A stretch of 22,253 bases of DNA from positions 24,290 through 46,542 of the forward strand of contig DHNG01000037.1 in NCBI GenBank assembly GCA_002409405.1. Direction: 5' to 3'. How positions within the stretch are numbered: position 1 is the first letter of the stretch; the number at the start of each line of letters is the position of its first letter. Source of the DNA: Flavobacteriales bacterium UBA5422. Lineage in GTDB: Bacteria; Bacteroidota; Bacteroidia; Flavobacteriales_D; Crocinitomicaceae. Shown here in pieces: positions 8,375-16,669 of the stretch. Below the pieces are notes generated by a model. That model saw only the letters and a program-made list of their open reading frames with translations, had not been told where the DNA came from and ran no database searches. The position numbers were made by a program, and so were the translations under genes.

Positions 8375-8962
8375 ATGAAAAAGGTTAAGTTGGAGATCGC
8401 GGGTCTTTCGTATAGTCAAACGCAATCTGGTGCTTATGCGCTTGTATTGGCAGAATCGGGTGGTAAACGAAGACTTCCGATTATCATCGGAGGATTTGAA
8501 GCGCAGGCAATTGCAATTGAATTGGAAAAAATGGTACCTACGCGACCGCTGACCCACGATTTGTTCAAATCATTCGCCCTTACATTCGATATCCAGGTAA
8601 AAGAAATCGTTATTTACAACCTAGTTGAGGGAATTTTCTTTTCCAAAATTGTATGTGAACAAAACGGCGAAACTTACGAAATTGATGCGCGCACTTCTGA
8701 TGCAATTGCGATCGGTGTTCGTTTCAACGCTCCTGTTTTTACATTGGAGACGATTTTGGCCAGCGCAGGAATTTTGCTGGATGAAGATATGATTGATACC
8801 ATGAGCGATGAACCTGTTGAACAGGAGTCCGCTTCAAAAAATATCTACCAAAGCCTTTCATTAGAAGAACTGGAAAATAAATTAAACGAAGCCATTACCA
8901 ATGAAGAATACGAAGTGGCTTCGAAGATCAGAGACGAAATCAACAAACGCACTTCCAATTAG
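8375..8962 (+). CDS. Bifunctional nuclease family (DUF151) protein with UVR motif
   Basis: A 195-residue cytoplasmic protein. Residues 1 to about 140 form the DUF151/bifunctional nuclease domain, recognised by PIIIGGFEAQAIAIELE (35-51), RPLTHDLF (57-64) and DARTSDAIAIGVR (104-116). Residues 162-192 form a UVR-type motif, LEELENKLNEAITNEEYEVA, followed by SKIRDEINKR. This is the helical hairpin that UvrB and UvrC use to bind each other and that also occurs in Clp-linked adaptors. Characterised members of the family were reported to have DNase and RNase activity, but the physiological role in Bacteroidota is unclear. The start TTGGATGAAAAAG has little Shine-Dalgarno character. It is followed after 15 bases by the transporter gene; I recall the order etfB-etfA-this gene-nucleoside permease as common in flavobacteria. 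Confidence 0.93.
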   Translation: MKKVKLEIAGLSYSQTQSGAYALVLAESGGKRRLPIIIGGFEAQAIAIELEKMVPTRPLTHDLFKSFALTFDIQVKEIVIYNLVEGIFFSKIVCEQNGETYEIDARTSDAIAIGVRFNAPVFTLETILASAGILLDEDMIDTMSDEPVEQESASKNIYQSLSLEELENKLNEAITNEEYEVASKIRDEINKRTSN

Positions 8963-8977
8963 AAAAATTACTCGCTT

Positions 8978-10237
8978 ATGTATGGGAATATAAAACTCCG
9001 GCTAACTGCAATGAGCTTTCTCCAATTTTTCGTCTGGGGAGCGTGGCTGATCACAATTGGAATCTATTGCGATAAAACATTACACTGGACCTTTGCAGAA
9101 TTTGGAGCAATTTTCTCTACAATGGGACTTTCAGCTTTATTTATGCCTACGCTGATTGGTTTTGTGGCAGATAAGTGGATCAATGCAGAACGATTATACA
9201 GCATTTTGCATTTGGGGAACGCAGTTGCGATGCTTGTTCTGCCGACTGTAGGAGATCCGGCTGTCTTCTTTTGGATTGTACTGGTTGCAATGATCTGTTA
9301 CATGCCTACATTGGCACTTTCTAATTCCATTGCCTATCAGACGCTGAAATCTCAGAATTGTGATGTCATTAAAATATTTCCTACCATTCGTGTATGGGGT
9401 ACCGTTGGATTCATTGCCGCTATGTGGACAACGAATTTAACAGGAAACAAAGCAACAGAAGGACAGTTTTATATTTCTGCAGTAGCGGGAATTATTTTAG
9501 CTGTCTATGCGTTGACGTTGCCCAAATGTCCCCCACAACACAAAGCAGATGGTCTGGAAGCGAAAGCAAATATCATCAAAGATGCACTGAAATTAATGAC
9601 GGATTACAAAATGGCATTGTTCTTCGTTTTCTCCATGTTACTGGGAGCAGCTTTGCAGCTGACAAATATGTACGGAGACAATTTTGTGTCAAGTTTTGAA
9701 AAGGTTCCTCAGTATGCCGATTTACTGGTTGTAAAGTACTCTACCATCATCATGTCAATTTCCCAGATTTCGGAAACGTTATTTATCCTGGCAATTCCTT
9801 TCTTCTTAAAACGTTACGGGATTAAAAAAGTAATGCTGATGAGCATGTTTGCCTGGGTGCTTCGTTTCGGGTTGCTGGCTTATTCAAATCCTGCAGATGG
9901 ATTGTGGATGATTATCCTTTCCTGTATTGTGTATGGAATGGCATTTGACTTTTTCAATGTATCGGGATCTTTATTTGTTGAAACAACAGCAAGTCCCAAA
10001 ATTCGGGCAAGTGCACAAGGATTGTTTATGATGATGACAAATGGAGTAGGAGCAATCCTGGGTAGCTTTATTAGTGGAATTATCATTGATGAATATTTCA
10101 TCCTTGCAAACGGTTCACTGGACTGGACTGGAATATGGCTCACGTTCTCAGGATATGCCTTTATCGTAATGGTGCTTTTTGGATTATTGTTTAAACACAA
10201 GCATGATCCTCGCCAGATGGAACAGATACAACACTGA
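8978..10237 (+). CDS. MFS nucleoside permease (NupG/XapB-type)
   Basis: Inner-membrane transporter of the nucleoside:H+ symporter branch of the major facilitator superfamily, expected to import nucleosides with protons. The 419 residues hold about 12 hydrophobic segments in two halves, with a polar central loop at about 180-210 (LPKCPPQHKADGLEAKANI). Family-like segments are the N-terminus LRLTAMSFLQFFVWGAWL, PTLIGFVADKW in the loop between helices 2 and 3, and IRVWGTVGFIAA near helix 5. Substrate specificity cannot be read from sequence. It probably shares a transcript with the bifunctional nuclease gene 15 bases upstream, which would fit nucleic-acid breakdown and nucleoside salvage, though that link is inference. 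Confidence 0.88.
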   Translation: MYGNIKLRLTAMSFLQFFVWGAWLITIGIYCDKTLHWTFAEFGAIFSTMGLSALFMPTLIGFVADKWINAERLYSILHLGNAVAMLVLPTVGDPAVFFWIVLVAMICYMPTLALSNSIAYQTLKSQNCDVIKIFPTIRVWGTVGFIAAMWTTNLTGNKATEGQFYISAVAGIILAVYALTLPKCPPQHKADGLEAKANIIKDALKLMTDYKMALFFVFSMLLGAALQLTNMYGDNFVSSFEKVPQYADLLVVKYSTIIMSISQISETLFILAIPFFLKRYGIKKVMLMSMFAWVLRFGLLAYSNPADGLWMIILSCIVYGMAFDFFNVSGSLFVETTASPKIRASAQGLFMMMTNGVGAILGSFISGIIIDEYFILANGSLDWTGIWLTFSGYAFIVMVLFGLLFKHKHDPRQMEQIQH

Positions 10238-10322
10238 TTTTAAAAACCTGATATCCAGATTGTTTTTCAGTATATTCCTTTTTTTATTCTGTTAAATTTT
10301 TATACTATTTCAGTAATTAGTG

Positions 10323-10330
10323 TAGTTTTG
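10323..10330 (+). promoter_or_regulatory. Putative -7 element for the glycine-rich T9SS gene
   Basis: TAGTTTTG matches TAnnTTTG exactly, 39 bases before the ATG at 10370. The surrounding DNA is very AT-rich. No -33 TTG is evident at the usual distance. Confidence 0.45.
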
Positions 10331-10369
10331 CACAGTTATTATTGATATAATTTATGTAAAACTTTTATT

Positions 10370-12361
10370 ATGAAGCTTTTAATTAATTCACTGGAAAAAA
10401 AATTGAAAGGTTTGTCCCTTATGGCATTGTCCGTATTTACAGCTGTATCTGCATTTGCTCAAATGGTTACAGATACATATACAACTGAAGGAAATCATAC
10501 GTGGACCGTACCTGCAGGAATCACATCCATTACCGTTGAGGCCTGGGGTGCCGGAGGTGGTGGAGGTGGAACACTCAGCCAGTTGCTCCCTTATTCCAAT
10601 CCGCGTGCCGGAGGTGGAGGTGGAGGAGCCTATTCACAGGTTCAATTGACAGTTGCCCCGGGAGATGTCATTAATCTTCAGGTGGGATTTGCCGGTATCG
10701 GTGGAAATTCGAATAACGATGGAACTGCCGGTGGTGCTTCTTCTGCTGATATTCTTGGTTCTACAGTTATTTCTGCGGATGGCGGACAAGGAGGTTCATT
10801 CCGAACAAGTAATGATGTAGTAGGTACTGCAACAGGATTGGGAGGTACTTCAGGTATTGGATTTATGTTTGCCGGAGGAAACGGAGGACCGAATAACAGT
10901 ACCAGTAATGGTAGTGGTGGTGGTGGTGCCGGAGGTACGACGCAAGCCGGAACAAATGGAACAACAACTGCTGCTGGTATCGGAGGTACTGTTGGCGGAG
11001 GAAATGGAGGGGATCCGACAACGACGAATGATCAAAACGGAAATGCAGGAATTGCACCCGGAGGTGGTGGTAGTGGTTCCAGAAGAACCCTTTTGCAAGG
11101 AAGTAATCAAGGAGGTAACGGAGCGAGAGGAGAAATTCGTATTACCTATTGTTTGGTTCCTGTTCAACCGGATATCATTGCCGGAGAAGATGCGCTATGT
11201 GAAGGCACTGTTCAGAATTATTCTGTTACACAAGATCCGAATGCGACAAGCTACAACTGGACATTGCCATCAGACTGGTCAGGTTCCAGCGTCACAAATA
11301 CAATTGGTGTAATGGCAGGAGGAGCGAGCGGTGATATCATCGTTGAGGCAGTAAACGTATGTGGTGTTTCTACTCCTCAAACATTGACAATTACAACAAC
11401 ACCACTTCCTGTACAACCATCTGTTGTTTCAGGAGGCACATCGATGTGTGTAGGTACAACAGGAACATTTTCCGTGGTGAACGATCCTTCTGTTGATGCA
11501 TATACATGGACAGTTCCTTCAGGGTGGACAGGTACAAGTACAACAAATACAATTGATGTAACGGCTGCGGCAAATAACGGAGCGATCACCGTAACAAGTG
11601 AAAATGCATGTGGTACATCACCTGTTCGTATTCTGAATGTTACAACGGCAGACGTTCCTGTACAACCGGTGACAATTACAGGAAATACAACTTTTTGTCA
11701 GGGAGAAACCGCTGCTTACAGTGTGGTAATTAATCCGCTGGCATCCGGTTATGTGTGGAATTTTCCGGCTGACTGGACAGGTACAAGTACATCCAACTCG
11801 ATCAATTTGACGGTGGGGGCTACTTCAGGACCTGTTTCTGTTGCTGCGGTAAATCAATGTGGAACATCCACTGCTCAAACAATTAATGTAACGGTAAATC
11901 AAGTGACCAATGGCGTAACACAGAGTGGAGCGACATTGACTGCTGATCAGGAAGATGCGGTATACCAATGGCTGGATTGCGGAACAGGAAACCCGATTCC
12001 TGGAGCGACAACAAGAACGTATACACCGACACAAAACGGAGAATACAGTGTGTTGATCATTACATCGGCAAACTGTACGGTAGTTTCTGAGTGTGCAACT
12101 GTTAGCAATCTTGGAATTGACAAGGAGCAATTGACTTCATTGTCAATTTATCCGAATCCGGCTTCAGATAACGTAACCATCAGTAATATTCCTGCTGAAA
12201 GTACAGTGCGATTACTGGATATGACTGGTAAAGTTTTGTTCTCAACTGCTGCTAATTCAACACTGTCAATGGATTTGACAGATATTAAAGCAGGTGTTTA
12301 CCTGTTGAGTATTGAAGGTAAGAAAGGATCGAAAACGCAAAAATTAGTTGTGAGAAAATAA
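10370..12361 (+). CDS. Secreted glycine-rich, Ig/PKD-repeat protein with T9SS sorting domain
   Basis: A 663-residue protein predicted to be exported and attached to or released from the cell surface by the type IX secretion system. Residues 1-30 form a signal peptide (AFA before Gln31). Residues 35-260 form a glycine-rich domain that opens with YTTEGNHTWTVPAGITSITV and is full of Gly runs. Three related modules of about 82 residues follow (264-345, 347-426, 430-509). Each begins PVQP, contains a W-T/D-W-[ST]-G core and ends NxCGTS. Each has one Cys near its start and one near its end (277/331, 360/414, 443/497), probably a disulfide. Residues 515-577 form a different Ig-like module (YQWLDCGTGNPIPGATTRTY). 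Residues 590-663 are a type A T9SS sorting domain (LSIYPNPASDNVTI to KLVVRK). An adhesive or matrix role is plausible but not shown. Confidence 0.93.
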   Translation: MKLLINSLEKKLKGLSLMALSVFTAVSAFAQMVTDTYTTEGNHTWTVPAGITSITVEAWGAGGGGGGTLSQLLPYSNPRAGGGGGGAYSQVQLTVAPGDVINLQVGFAGIGGNSNNDGTAGGASSADILGSTVISADGGQGGSFRTSNDVVGTATGLGGTSGIGFMFAGGNGGPNNSTSNGSGGGGAGGTTQAGTNGTTTAAGIGGTVGGGNGGDPTTTNDQNGNAGIAPGGGGSGSRRTLLQGSNQGGNGARGEIRITYCLVPVQPDIIAGEDALCEGTVQNYSVTQDPNATSYNWTLPSDWSGSSVTNTIGVMAGGASGDIIVEAVNVCGVSTPQTLTITTTPLPVQPSVVSGGTSMCVGTTGTFSVVNDPSVDAYTWTVPSGWTGTSTTNTIDVTAAANNGAITVTSENACGTSPVRILNVTTADVPVQPVTITGNTTFCQGETAAYSVVINPLASGYVWNFPADWTGTSTSNSINLTVGATSGPVSVAAVNQCGTSTAQTINVTVNQVTNGVTQSGATLTADQEDAVYQWLDCGTGNPIPGATTRTYTPTQNGEYSVLIITSANCTVVSECATVSNLGIDKEQLTSLSIYPNPASDNVTISNIPAESTVRLLDMTGKVLFSTAANSTLSMDLTDIKAGVYLLSIEGKKGSKTQKLVVRK

Positions 12362-12393
12362 GTATTGAGTTTTACCCACGTTATAGGATAATG

Positions 12394-12426
12394 AAATCCG
12401 TTCCGGCTTCGGGACGGATTTTTTTT
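12394..12426 (+). terminator. Rho-independent terminator after the glycine-rich T9SS gene
   Basis: AAATCCGTTCCG (12394-12405) pairs with CGGGACGGATTT (12410-12421) over 12 positions, one of them a G-T wobble, around a GCTT loop. A run of T continues to 12426. It lies 33 bases after the stop codon, so this gene is probably monocistronic. Confidence 0.9.
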
Positions 12427-12482
12427 AACCATTTGTCTGATCACTTCGTTATTGGATGCATAACACATTTAATTAACGACCG

Positions 12483-13103
12483 ATGTTGAGAAAGACATTT
12501 ACAATTACGCTACTATCCCTCTGCTGTTTTTCGTGTATGAAAAAAGCAGATTACCGGGAAATTCCGGTTACCTTATGTTCGATAGATGTACAACCGTTGG
12601 ACAATACAGGCTCATCACCACAAACAACTACAAGTGATACGGTTGCTGCACAAGCCTTCGGGTTGAGACTATTGTTGAATTACATGGATGAGGCGGGAAT
12701 TTGTCAAATTAACCCGATGGAAACCGTTTCCTTCTTTCCCGGGTGTTATGCAATGGGAAATAATGGTAAAACCTCCTATTACTATGTTCCTGAAAACCCG
12801 ATTGATTCATTGTTTATATACTCGACGGAAGATTTTGATGTAAGCCATCCCGCAGGAACTGACCTCACTGCCTTTTTTTCAATTTTTAAGTCGTATTCCT
12901 ACTCTTCACCAATGGATTATTTGGGAGGAGAACGACGTATTTTGTTTGAGAACATGGCACTTCAACCAAAACGGGAAGAGGTGAATCTGCTCTTGATGAA
13001 ACAGCCTGAAAACTCAGGAAACCATCAGTTCACCATTCGTATCTATACAAGAAACGGAGAATTATTTGAACAAACGTTACCTTCTGTTACCTTAAATTTA
13101 TGA
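12483..13103 (+). CDS. Predicted lipoprotein of unknown function
   Basis: A 206-residue protein I do not recognise. The N-terminus MLRKTFTITLLSLCCFSCMKK is a short hydrophobic signal ending in CFSC, a non-canonical but plausible lipobox that would put the lipid on Cys18. The mature part is a single domain of about 185 residues, rich in Ser, Thr and aromatic residues, with beta-strand-like stretches and two more cysteines early on (in TLCSIDV and GICQI). No catalytic motif is visible. Its stop overlaps the start of the next gene (ATGA), so the two are translationally coupled. The partner is an outer-membrane-barrel-like protein, suggesting a lipoprotein/barrel pair in the outer membrane. Small Bacteroidota lipoproteins annotated only as DUFs look similar, but I cannot name the family. 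Confidence 0.8.
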   Translation: MLRKTFTITLLSLCCFSCMKKADYREIPVTLCSIDVQPLDNTGSSPQTTTSDTVAAQAFGLRLLLNYMDEAGICQINPMETVSFFPGCYAMGNNGKTSYYYVPENPIDSLFIYSTEDFDVSHPAGTDLTAFFSIFKSYSYSSPMDYLGGERRILFENMALQPKREEVNLLLMKQPENSGNHQFTIRIYTRNGELFEQTLPSVTLNL

Positions 13104-13861
13104 AACGATCTATTTTATTGTCCTGTTTTTTAACGGGATTTGCTTCCGCATTTTCTCAGGCGGATTATTACAGAGTTACGCTACAACCCGGAATCGATTA
13201 CTTCCATCGATTCACGCCGTCTAATAATGGCATACCTGTTTCAACCATGAAGCGAAATCACGTAGGAATGGGTTTGTCGACAACCGTCTTTTTCACAAAA
13301 CACATCGGATTGAATGTCAAAGGAAGCTTTACTTCTGCCGTTACAACAGGAAAAGATGTCGGTCAACCGAGAGCATCGCTGGAGGCGCATTACACACCAA
13401 ATTTTTATGTGGAGGATGCAATCAATCAAAACGAACAGATTCCTGTTTCAGCTCATTTTATTTCTGTAGGAGCAGCGTATCGACTTGTAAAAAAACGATG
13501 GAATTACCAGTTTGGATTGAATGTAGGAGCGATGAATTGTCCCCCTTCCAACCTGGAATATTTCCTGAAAGAATCTGGAACGAATAACTATTACTCTGCG
13601 GGGATGTATACGAAAATGGAAAAACGTTGGGCATTTGTGCTGGAACCTTCTGCATTGGTTTCCTTTGCAGTAAAAAACCGACTTGCCGTTTTTGCTGCTG
13701 CCTCATACCGAATGAGTCCGGGTAAAATTCGTCAACGGGAGTACCTGATGAATATGTATTCGGGTGGATCAATAAGTAATGAGTATAGTGCCAACCAGTT
13801 GTTTCATATGATTGCTGTTAATGTCGGTTTATCCATCGGAATCGGAACAATCGTTGAATAA
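13100..13861 (+). CDS. Predicted outer-membrane beta-barrel-like protein
   Basis: A 253-residue protein with a signal peptide (MKRSILLSCFLTGFASAFS, cleavage near Gln20). The rest alternates short amphipathic strands ending in aromatic residues with polar turns, for example VGMGLSTTVFFTKHIGLNVKGSF, FISVGAAYRLVKKRWNYQFGLNVGA, and WAFVLEPSALVSFAVKNRLAVFAAASYRMS. The final stretch, FHMIAVNVGLSIGIGTIVE, is strand-like but does not end in the aromatic residue favoured by BAM. An 8- to 10-stranded barrel is the best guess. It starts inside the stop codon of the lipoprotein gene, so both are made from one message. Function unknown; a specific porin or transporter assignment is not supported. Confidence 0.78.
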   Translation: MKRSILLSCFLTGFASAFSQADYYRVTLQPGIDYFHRFTPSNNGIPVSTMKRNHVGMGLSTTVFFTKHIGLNVKGSFTSAVTTGKDVGQPRASLEAHYTPNFYVEDAINQNEQIPVSAHFISVGAAYRLVKKRWNYQFGLNVGAMNCPPSNLEYFLKESGTNNYYSAGMYTKMEKRWAFVLEPSALVSFAVKNRLAVFAAASYRMSPGKIRQREYLMNMYSGGSISNEYSANQLFHMIAVNVGLSIGIGTIVE

Positions 13862-13929
13862 CAGCAGAGAGGTAACTAATTGTTGAAATAATTCATAGCA
13901 AAAAACAAGTAAAATCCTTTCTTCGTGAC

Positions 13930-13937
13930 TATCTTTG
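13930..13937 (+). promoter_or_regulatory. Putative -7 element of the DUF4494-pdxH-M16 operon
   Basis: TATCTTTG is an exact match to TAnnTTTG, 30 bases before the start at 13968. Transcription would begin near 13944. No good -33 TTG is visible at the expected distance. Confidence 0.5.
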
Positions 13938-13967
13938 TAAGAATAAAACAAGATAAAATTCAAGGAA

Positions 13968-14561
13968 ATGAATAACTGGTTTACAGTAAAAGTAAAATAT
14001 ACAAAACAATTGGAGAATGGAACATTTAAACGTGTCTCCGAACCTTATTTGTTATCCGCACTGACTTTTACAGATGCAGAGGCTCGCATTTATGAAGAAT
14101 TGGGTGCAATCATCCGGGGAGAGTTTGATGTAGTCAGTATTTCCAGAACGGAATTACACGATATTTTTGCGTACGATGATTCTGCTACCTGGTGGAAATG
14201 TAAAGTAACGTACGAATCTGCAGAACACGATTCGGAGAAAACAAAGAAAGTGTCACAAACGTTTTTAGTTTCTGCGGAAACCGCAAAAGAAGCATATGAA
14301 CGGATCCAGGAATCGTTGTCAACATTGATGGTGGATTTCAATATCCCTTCTATCATTTTCTCACCAATTGTAGATATTTTTCCTCCTTCTGAAAACCTGG
14401 ACAGAGAAATTTCCCGTCGTCCGGCGGAAGATTTTGAGTTAGAGCAAACATCTACCGGAAAAGGTGTCGTGTTCAGTGCGGCAGGTTCTGATGTTGATGA
14501 GGAAGAAGAAATAGAAGAGGTCGACAGTGATATTGAAGACGAATACGCTGACGAAGAATAA
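13968..14561 (+). CDS. DUF4494 domain-containing protein
   Basis: A 197-residue cytoplasmic protein of a family known mainly from Bacteroidota. Residues 1 to about 145 form the DUF4494 domain, which appears to contain two similar halves. The first starts NWFTVKVKYTKQLENGTFKRVSEPYLLSA, and the second starts WWKCKVTYESAEHDSEKTKKVSQTFLVSAET, each followed by an amphipathic helix (DAEARIYEEL and AKEAYERIQESL). That suggests an internal duplication of an alpha/beta unit. The last 28 residues or so are strongly acidic and probably disordered (VDEEEEIEEVDSDIEDE). No enzymatic motif is visible and the function is unknown. It is the first gene of a tight operon; pdxH begins 11 bases after its stop. 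Confidence 0.9.
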   Translation: MNNWFTVKVKYTKQLENGTFKRVSEPYLLSALTFTDAEARIYEELGAIIRGEFDVVSISRTELHDIFAYDDSATWWKCKVTYESAEHDSEKTKKVSQTFLVSAETAKEAYERIQESLSTLMVDFNIPSIIFSPIVDIFPPSENLDREISRRPAEDFELEQTSTGKGVVFSAAGSDVDEEEEIEEVDSDIEDEYADEE

Positions 14562-14572
14562 AATCAGTAGAA

Positions 14573-15217
14573 GTGGAAGATTTTTTAGAGGATTTACGCA
14601 ATGACCACCGTGACTTTGATTTGGCAAAACTCGAAGAAATTGTCGGTACCAATCCGTTTGATTTGTTCAATCAATGGATGAAAAATGCCGTTGACAAGGG
14701 AGTGGCCGAAGCAAATGCATGCGTTGTTTCAACCGTTGATGCTACAGGACAGCCATCCGGAAGGATCGTTTACCTGAAAGAATTGATCAACGGGGAATTT
14801 ATCTTCTACACCAATTATCATTCACACAAAGGAAAAGACATTGCGGGCAATAATAAGGTTTCTTTATTGTTCTTCTGGCCCGCGTTGCAACAGCAAATCC
14901 GTGTTGACGGGCTGTGTTACAAAGTTCCGGAGGCAGTCAGTGATGCGTATTTCCGATCCCGGCCAAGAGGTAGCCAGATCGGAGCATGGGCAAGTAACCA
15001 GTCTGAACAGTTAACTTCCAGAACTGAGTTGGAGAAACGCATTCACGAATACGCAGACAAATTTCCGGGCGAAGTTCCACGACCGCCACATTGGGGGGGA
15101 TATGCAGTACAGGCAGAATCAGTTGAATTCTGGCAGGGACGTCCTTCCCGATTACACGACCGGTTTGCCTTCAAAAAACAAGGTGAAAACTGGGGTATAG
15201 AACGCCTAAACCCCTAA
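14573..15217 (+). CDS. pdxH: Pyridoxamine 5'-phosphate oxidase
   Basis: FMN-dependent oxidase converting pyridoxine or pyridoxamine 5'-phosphate to pyridoxal 5'-phosphate, the last step of vitamin B6 salvage, in the cytoplasm. At 214 residues it has the usual length. Residues 50-120 hold the split-barrel FMN-binding domain (SGRIVYLKE at 62-70, FYTNYHSHKGKDI at 78-90, QQIRVDG at 107-113). RSRPRGSQIGAWAS (128-141) binds the phosphate substrate and flavin. FWQGRPSRLHDR (186-197) is the C-terminal family signature. The start used is GTG at 14573; the frame from it (MEDFLEDLRNDHRDFD) looks like the usual N-terminus of the family, and no ATG fits better. It sits between DUF4494 and the M16 protease with gaps of under 20 bases. 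Confidence 0.97.
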   Translation: MEDFLEDLRNDHRDFDLAKLEEIVGTNPFDLFNQWMKNAVDKGVAEANACVVSTVDATGQPSGRIVYLKELINGEFIFYTNYHSHKGKDIAGNNKVSLLFFWPALQQQIRVDGLCYKVPEAVSDAYFRSRPRGSQIGAWASNQSEQLTSRTELEKRIHEYADKFPGEVPRPPHWGGYAVQAESVEFWQGRPSRLHDRFAFKKQGENWGIERLNP

Positions 15218-15235
15218 TATTTAATCCCTGCTAAC

Positions 15236-16501
15236 ATGGCAGGGAGTTACCATTTGATCAATAACATGTACGATATTCATCCCGAGATTATACACTTCCC
15301 AAACGGGCTACGTCTGGTTTATTTACACAAAGACACCGTTGTAGGACATTTTGGTGTGAACGTACTTGCAGGGTCTCGTTACGAACAGGCACACGAAGAA
15401 GGACTGGCACATTTCATTGAGCACAGTATTTTCAAAGGAACTGAAAAACGAAGAGCATTTCACATTCTTTCCCGCCTGGATTCAGTAGGTGGGGAGTTGA
15501 ACGCGTATACAGCAAAAGAAGAAATCGTTATTTACGGATCCTTTACGAATGCATATTTACAACGTGCGGTTGAGTTAGTTTCAGATATCACATTTCATTC
15601 TACATTTCCTGAAAAAGAACTGGAGAAAGAAAAAGAGGTGGTACTGGATGAATTGAATTCTTACCTGGATTCTCCGGGAGAACGCATCTTTGATGATTTT
15701 GAGGCTCATTTGTTCAAAGGACACGCATTGGGAGGAAACATTTTGGGAACCGAACAATCCGTTCGCAGCTTCACAAAAGAACACCTACAAGCTTATATTT
15801 CCCGTTTTTTTACGGTCAAAAACATGGTTGTTTCATACGTCGGGAGCGAATCCCTTAAGAAAGTGAAATACCTGGTGGAAAAGTACTTTTCCAACGAAAA
15901 TGCAGCTGCTGTTTCACATGAGCTGGAAATCTTTCAACCGAATCCTACGTTTAAACGTAAAGAATCGTTCGGGAATTACCAGACCCATGCCATCACGGGA
16001 GGATTAGCACCGGGATACAATGAGGTTTCCCGTCGCGGAATGACCCTGCTGACAAATATCCTGGGAGGGCCTGCACTCAATTCCCGCCTGACGCTTTCCA
16101 TTCGGGAGAAGCACGGATATTCATATAGTGTAGAAGCCAATTATACACCCTATGTTGACACAGGATTTTGGAGTATCTACCTGGGAACAGATTCCAAGTA
16201 CCTGGAGAAATCCCTTAAGTTGGTGCAAAAGGAACTTCGCTTGTTGCGTGAAAAGAAATTGAGTGTCCTGCAACTCAATCGTGCCAAAGAGCAGCTAAAG
16301 GGACAAATTGCGTTATCGCTGGAAGGCAATTCCGGTTTGATGCTCGGATTAGGAAAAAGCCTGTTGTTATTTGACCAGATTGATACGATTACGGATATCT
16401 ACAACGAAATCGATTCCATTACCGCAGAAGATTTGATTACCATTGCCAATGAGTTCTTCAGCGACGCCAATCAAAGTGAGTTGATCTTTGATGTGAAGTA
16501 A
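15236..16501 (+). CDS. M16 family zinc metallopeptidase (mitochondrial processing peptidase beta-like)
   Basis: A 421-residue single-chain M16 peptidase, comparable to the roughly 420-residue processing-protease group. The inverted zinc motif HxxEH is His59-Phe-Ile-Glu62-His63, and Glu139 in EKEVVLDEL, 76 residues on, fits the third zinc ligand. The N-terminal half (about 15-170) is the catalytic M16 domain. The second half (about 180-360) is the inactive paired domain, with HGYSYSVEANYTPYVDTG lining the substrate side. No signal peptide is visible, so it is probably cytoplasmic. Substrate unknown; relatives degrade or process peptides. The assigned ATG at 15236 lies 18 bases after pdxH; Met11 (15266) is an alternative start and would remove a segment unlike the family. 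It is the last gene of the operon. Confidence 0.94.
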   Translation: MAGSYHLINNMYDIHPEIIHFPNGLRLVYLHKDTVVGHFGVNVLAGSRYEQAHEEGLAHFIEHSIFKGTEKRRAFHILSRLDSVGGELNAYTAKEEIVIYGSFTNAYLQRAVELVSDITFHSTFPEKELEKEKEVVLDELNSYLDSPGERIFDDFEAHLFKGHALGGNILGTEQSVRSFTKEHLQAYISRFFTVKNMVVSYVGSESLKKVKYLVEKYFSNENAAAVSHELEIFQPNPTFKRKESFGNYQTHAITGGLAPGYNEVSRRGMTLLTNILGGPALNSRLTLSIREKHGYSYSVEANYTPYVDTGFWSIYLGTDSKYLEKSLKLVQKELRLLREKKLSVLQLNRAKEQLKGQIALSLEGNSGLMLGLGKSLLLFDQIDTITDIYNEIDSITAEDLITIANEFFSDANQSELIFDVK

Positions 16502-16669
16502 CATTATCGGTCTGATACCCCGAATTCGTTTTCCTTTGAAAGTAATTTATGAACCAAAAGAAGTAATACAGAAATGATTATATTTATCTACTAGTTGAAA
16601 ACGGAAACGGCTACAACCTGAACAAAGAATAAGATATCATTGGGTAATCAACACAATAAATAGCATATC

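Noticed and set aside
10245..10268. Possible terminator after the nucleoside permease gene
   Set aside because: The pairing between AAAAAC and GTTTTT needs a bulge and a very short CTG/CAG stem; too weak to call.
10544..11070. GGAGGTGGT-type DNA repeats as a possible tandem-repeat locus or CRISPR
   Set aside because: They are irregular glycine codons within a coding frame, without fixed unit length or spacers.
10850..11312. Long open frames on both strands inside the glycine-rich gene
   Set aside because: They arise from the GGN-rich codon pattern read in other frames; the encoded peptides are low-complexity and the main frame has a signal peptide and sorting domain.
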